A stretch of 64,000 bases of DNA from Anaerobacillus arseniciselenatis (lineage in GTDB: Bacteria; Bacillota; Bacilli; Bacillales; Anaerobacillaceae): contig NZ_MLQQ01000002.1 of assembly GCF_001865995.1 (NCBI RefSeq), positions 62,001 through 126,000 of the forward strand. The letters run 5' to 3'. A program made the translations under genes and the position numbers. The notes beneath the pieces were generated by a model. That model saw nothing but the letters and a program-made list of their open reading frames with translations. It was not told the origin of the DNA and made no database searches. Of this stretch, positions 61,969 to 64,000 are shown one piece after another (the first letter of the stretch is position 1; every line of letters starts with the position of its first letter).

Positions 61969-63801
61969 ATGGTTGAAGCTATTTTAAAAATTTTCATAAG
62001 TGAACAGCAAGCGCAATCGATTTTATCGAATTCTTTCATTGAATTTATTTTTATGGTGTTATTTGTCTCATTTGCGATCGCAATTATTATTCATTTTACT
62101 TTGTATAGTAAATTAAGAAGAATACGGAATTTCCTTAGTACGAATAATTCGTTAGATATTGAGCCGTTAAATCGCTTTCAACGGGAGTTTGAACATAAAA
62201 ATAAACAAGAGTCGTTGAAGGTTGAGACGTTTGTTCAAAAGAAATTTTCTAGTTGGAGAATGTTTAACGTACCGGTCGTTAGTCTTATTAAAATGATTCA
62301 AATGACGGTTTCCGTTTTTATTTTAGTTGGTGTATTAGGAACGTTCATCGGTCTTGCTATGTCACTCGGAAGTATTGATGCCACAGGAGATCAGCTCGTC
62401 GAAAATGTTGCGCTTGTCCTCGCCGGGATTGATGTCGCATTTTATACGAGTATAACTGGTATGGGTTTGTCGCTCATTATGACGGTCATCACACGCGTCG
62501 CAAATACGGAATATATGTTAACTGATATTATGTTAAAAACAGAGTCGTATTTAGAAGAGAACGAGGAAGATGGGCTTGAACGTCTCATTAATGTATCAGA
62601 ACAGATTAACTCATCGATTGTCGAGCTACGCGAAACGAATCAAGAATCACTACAAAACATCGTACAATCGTTTCACGGCTTTCAGGAATATACGGTGGGT
62701 CTCCAGCAATCCGCGAAAGATTTAGCTAAATTTAACGAAGGATTATCGCAAAACCTCAAAGATTTCACGGTTATTTTTGACGGCATTAAGGAATTAACTG
62801 ACGGCTTTGATAAAGGAGTCTCAAAGCTCAATAAAAACTTTGATCAATTATTCAATTATTTTTACAAGATGGATCAGCGAAATGAAAAGATGACGAGCGC
62901 TTTTACGGAAACGTATAAAAAAATTGCCGATTTAACAACGTCGCAAACGGAAACGCTAAATGAATTCCAAACTTCGGTTGGCGAATTGAGGGAGTTTTTC
63001 TCCTCTGTTGCCGGGCGGCAAGAGGCGATCCAAGCGGCTTTTGAGAGAACGAACACCCAAAGCGACCATCTCGTAAAATTAATGCAACAAAACAACCAGC
63101 AATTTAAAGGGATTTTTGGGAACGATTTGAGCGGAAAACTATCTGGAATAAATACTTATTTAAAAGAACTGAAGCATGATTTTGATAAGTTAGGGAATTC
63201 CGTCGTTCGCCTACCGGAGGCGTTAGATATGATTAACATCGCTCAAGTGGAATATAAAAATCTACTTAAAGAGCGACTCGACGATTTAAAACAATTTAAT
63301 CAAGATTTCAACCAGCATTTAAAAACGCATCACGCAGAATCAAGAGCATTTGAAAAAAATGTTCATGATGCGACACGCTCTTATGAACAAATCGGCATGA
63401 AAAATCAGCAATTGATCGCTGAAATTAACCGAACGATCTCACAAATGTCAGATTCATTTCAACACCGAGAAAATCAGCTCGAAACGAATGTATCGGTTTT
63501 AAAAGATACGTTATCAAGGTATGTCGCTAATTTAGAAGGAACACTCGGTGACAAATTAGATAAGGTGAGCCGCAACTTAGGAGAGTATGTCGTTGATATG
63601 AATGATGCTATAAAAAAAGAATTTAAACAAATTGGAGATATTACCGAAGATAGCCAGCAAAGAAATGCGCGCATAATGCAGCAAACGATCAATGAGTTAG
63701 GGCAAGAATTTCAAAACTTGAACCGCCAGCTCCATACGATCACCCAAGAAGCTCAAAGACAAAGCCAAGGACGCCCGGTAAGGATTGGAAGCCATGATTA
63801 A
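61969..63801 (+). CDS. zorA: ZorA-like MotA/TolQ/ExbB-domain protein (Zorya defence)
   Basis: 610 residues. Membrane helices lie at about 20-45, 105-135 and 145-175; the last two contain the MotA/ExbB core (ILVGVLGTFIGLAMSLGSI and GIDVAFYTSITGMGLSLIMT). After about residue 195 comes a long coiled coil of about 400 residues, as in ZorA, where it forms a cytoplasmic tail. It overlaps the ZorB-like gene by eight bases. ZorA and ZorB form a proton-driven complex that triggers effectors against phages. Downstream effector genes lie outside the window. AGGAGGG precedes the ATG. Confidence 0.88.
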   Translation: MVEAILKIFISEQQAQSILSNSFIEFIFMVLFVSFAIAIIIHFTLYSKLRRIRNFLSTNNSLDIEPLNRFQREFEHKNKQESLKVETFVQKKFSSWRMFNVPVVSLIKMIQMTVSVFILVGVLGTFIGLAMSLGSIDATGDQLVENVALVLAGIDVAFYTSITGMGLSLIMTVITRVANTEYMLTDIMLKTESYLEENEEDGLERLINVSEQINSSIVELRETNQESLQNIVQSFHGFQEYTVGLQQSAKDLAKFNEGLSQNLKDFTVIFDGIKELTDGFDKGVSKLNKNFDQLFNYFYKMDQRNEKMTSAFTETYKKIADLTTSQTETLNEFQTSVGELREFFSSVAGRQEAIQAAFERTNTQSDHLVKLMQQNNQQFKGIFGNDLSGKLSGINTYLKELKHDFDKLGNSVVRLPEALDMINIAQVEYKNLLKERLDDLKQFNQDFNQHLKTHHAESRAFEKNVHDATRSYEQIGMKNQQLIAEINRTISQMSDSFQHRENQLETNVSVLKDTLSRYVANLEGTLGDKLDKVSRNLGEYVVDMNDAIKKEFKQIGDITEDSQQRNARIMQQTINELGQEFQNLNRQLHTITQEAQRQSQGRPVRIGSHD

Positions 63802-64000
63802 TAAATATAAAAAGTTGTTTAAAGGAGAGCAGGACGAAGGCCATTTTTGGCCTTCATTCACCGACTTATTAACGGCCATCTTACTTTGTTTTATCCTCAT
63901 TTTCATTATAATGATGGTTATTAAATCGTTTCAAATTGAAGAAATGAAACGAACAATTGATCAAATTATGGGGGTACGCGTTAATTTAATTGAAGATCTG
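63794..64000 (+). CDS. zorB: ZorB-like MotB-type protein (cut by window end)
   Basis: The first 69 codons are visible: MINKYKKLFKGEQDEGHFWP, then SFTDLLTAILLCFILIFIIM and a helix leading outward. FWPSFTDLLTA is the ZorB/MotB signature and the Asp in FTD is the likely proton-binding residue. The frame is open at the window end; the OmpA-like peptidoglycan-binding domain should follow. It starts eight bases inside the end of zorA. Confidence 0.88.
   Translation, partial: MINKYKKLFKGEQDEGHFWPSFTDLLTAILLCFILIFIIMMVIKSFQIEEMKRTIDQIMGVRVNLIEDL

Overview
The window looks like chromosomal DNA of a low-GC, spore-forming Bacillaceae, probably a facultatively anaerobic or alkaliphilic Bacillus relative such as Alkalihalobacillus or Anaerobacillus; the genus is an inference. 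Evidence: strong AGGAGG ribosome sites, many TTG/GTG starts, CotF-type spore coat genes, and Bacillus families (YisL, YkyB, YxlEFG, YvrJ, DUF3231, DUF1292, DUF2512). Respiratory multiheme cytochromes c, Hcp and a DUF2249 protein point to anaerobic nitrogen-oxide metabolism. No rRNA, tRNA, CRISPR array or intact insertion sequence was seen.

Layout. 1-8.5 kb: end of a DUF3231 gene, two lipoproteins, a two-component system followed by a BcrAB-like ABC exporter, and a yxlEFG-like cassette without sigY. 8.9-20.3 kb: cysteine desulfurase, a DUF4870 membrane protein, small membrane proteins, an acetyltransferase, a CPBP protease, acsA divergent from a LytTR regulator, a SEC-C protein and a repeat-rich coiled-coil protein. 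20.4-30.2 kb: S9 peptidase, cupredoxin, MFS and YczE-type membrane proteins, a HEXXH protein, a cueP gene with an in-frame TGA, a sulfite-oxidase-like molybdoenzyme, DUF1292 and a ferritin-like/cupin fusion. 30.3-37.8 kb: a DUF421 gene split by a MITE, two inverted CotF-like gene pairs, a pentaheme cytochrome, a sigma factor with DUF1659-DUF2922-YvrJ, a DUF2249 gene and a BrkB-family protein. 38-53 kb: an anchored extracellular protein, a Cys-rich small protein, a frameshifted Na/Pi cotransporter, a SNF2 helicase, an SLC13 permease, CDGSH, hcp, an SF2 helicase pair and ykyB. 53.7-64 kb: a coiled-coil protein, a TolB-like propeller, DUF2512, an LLM oxidoreductase, an ECF sigma/anti-sigma operon, a pentaheme and NapC/NirT-type tetraheme cytochrome pair, and the start of a Zorya defence system (zorA, zorB cut by the window end).

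How genes work together. Promoters of the DUF2249 gene, the Cys-rich 80-aa gene and hcp share a CRP/FNR-type palindrome at one fixed distance from the -10 region, which suggests one oxygen- or NO-responsive regulon. The cytochrome pair at 60.0-61.7 kb has the architecture of a quinol-linked periplasmic-side reductase.

The most striking observations are (i) cueP, where a conserved Cys codon is TGA and is followed by a perfect 7-bp hairpin whose GGU loop sits at the same distance from UGA as in the E. coli fdhF SECIS, so it is a candidate selenoprotein; (ii) a 161-bp MITE with 8-bp target duplication whose removal restores the DUF421 frame exactly; (iii) the shared FNR-like operators; and (iv) at least four families of palindromic intergenic repeats.
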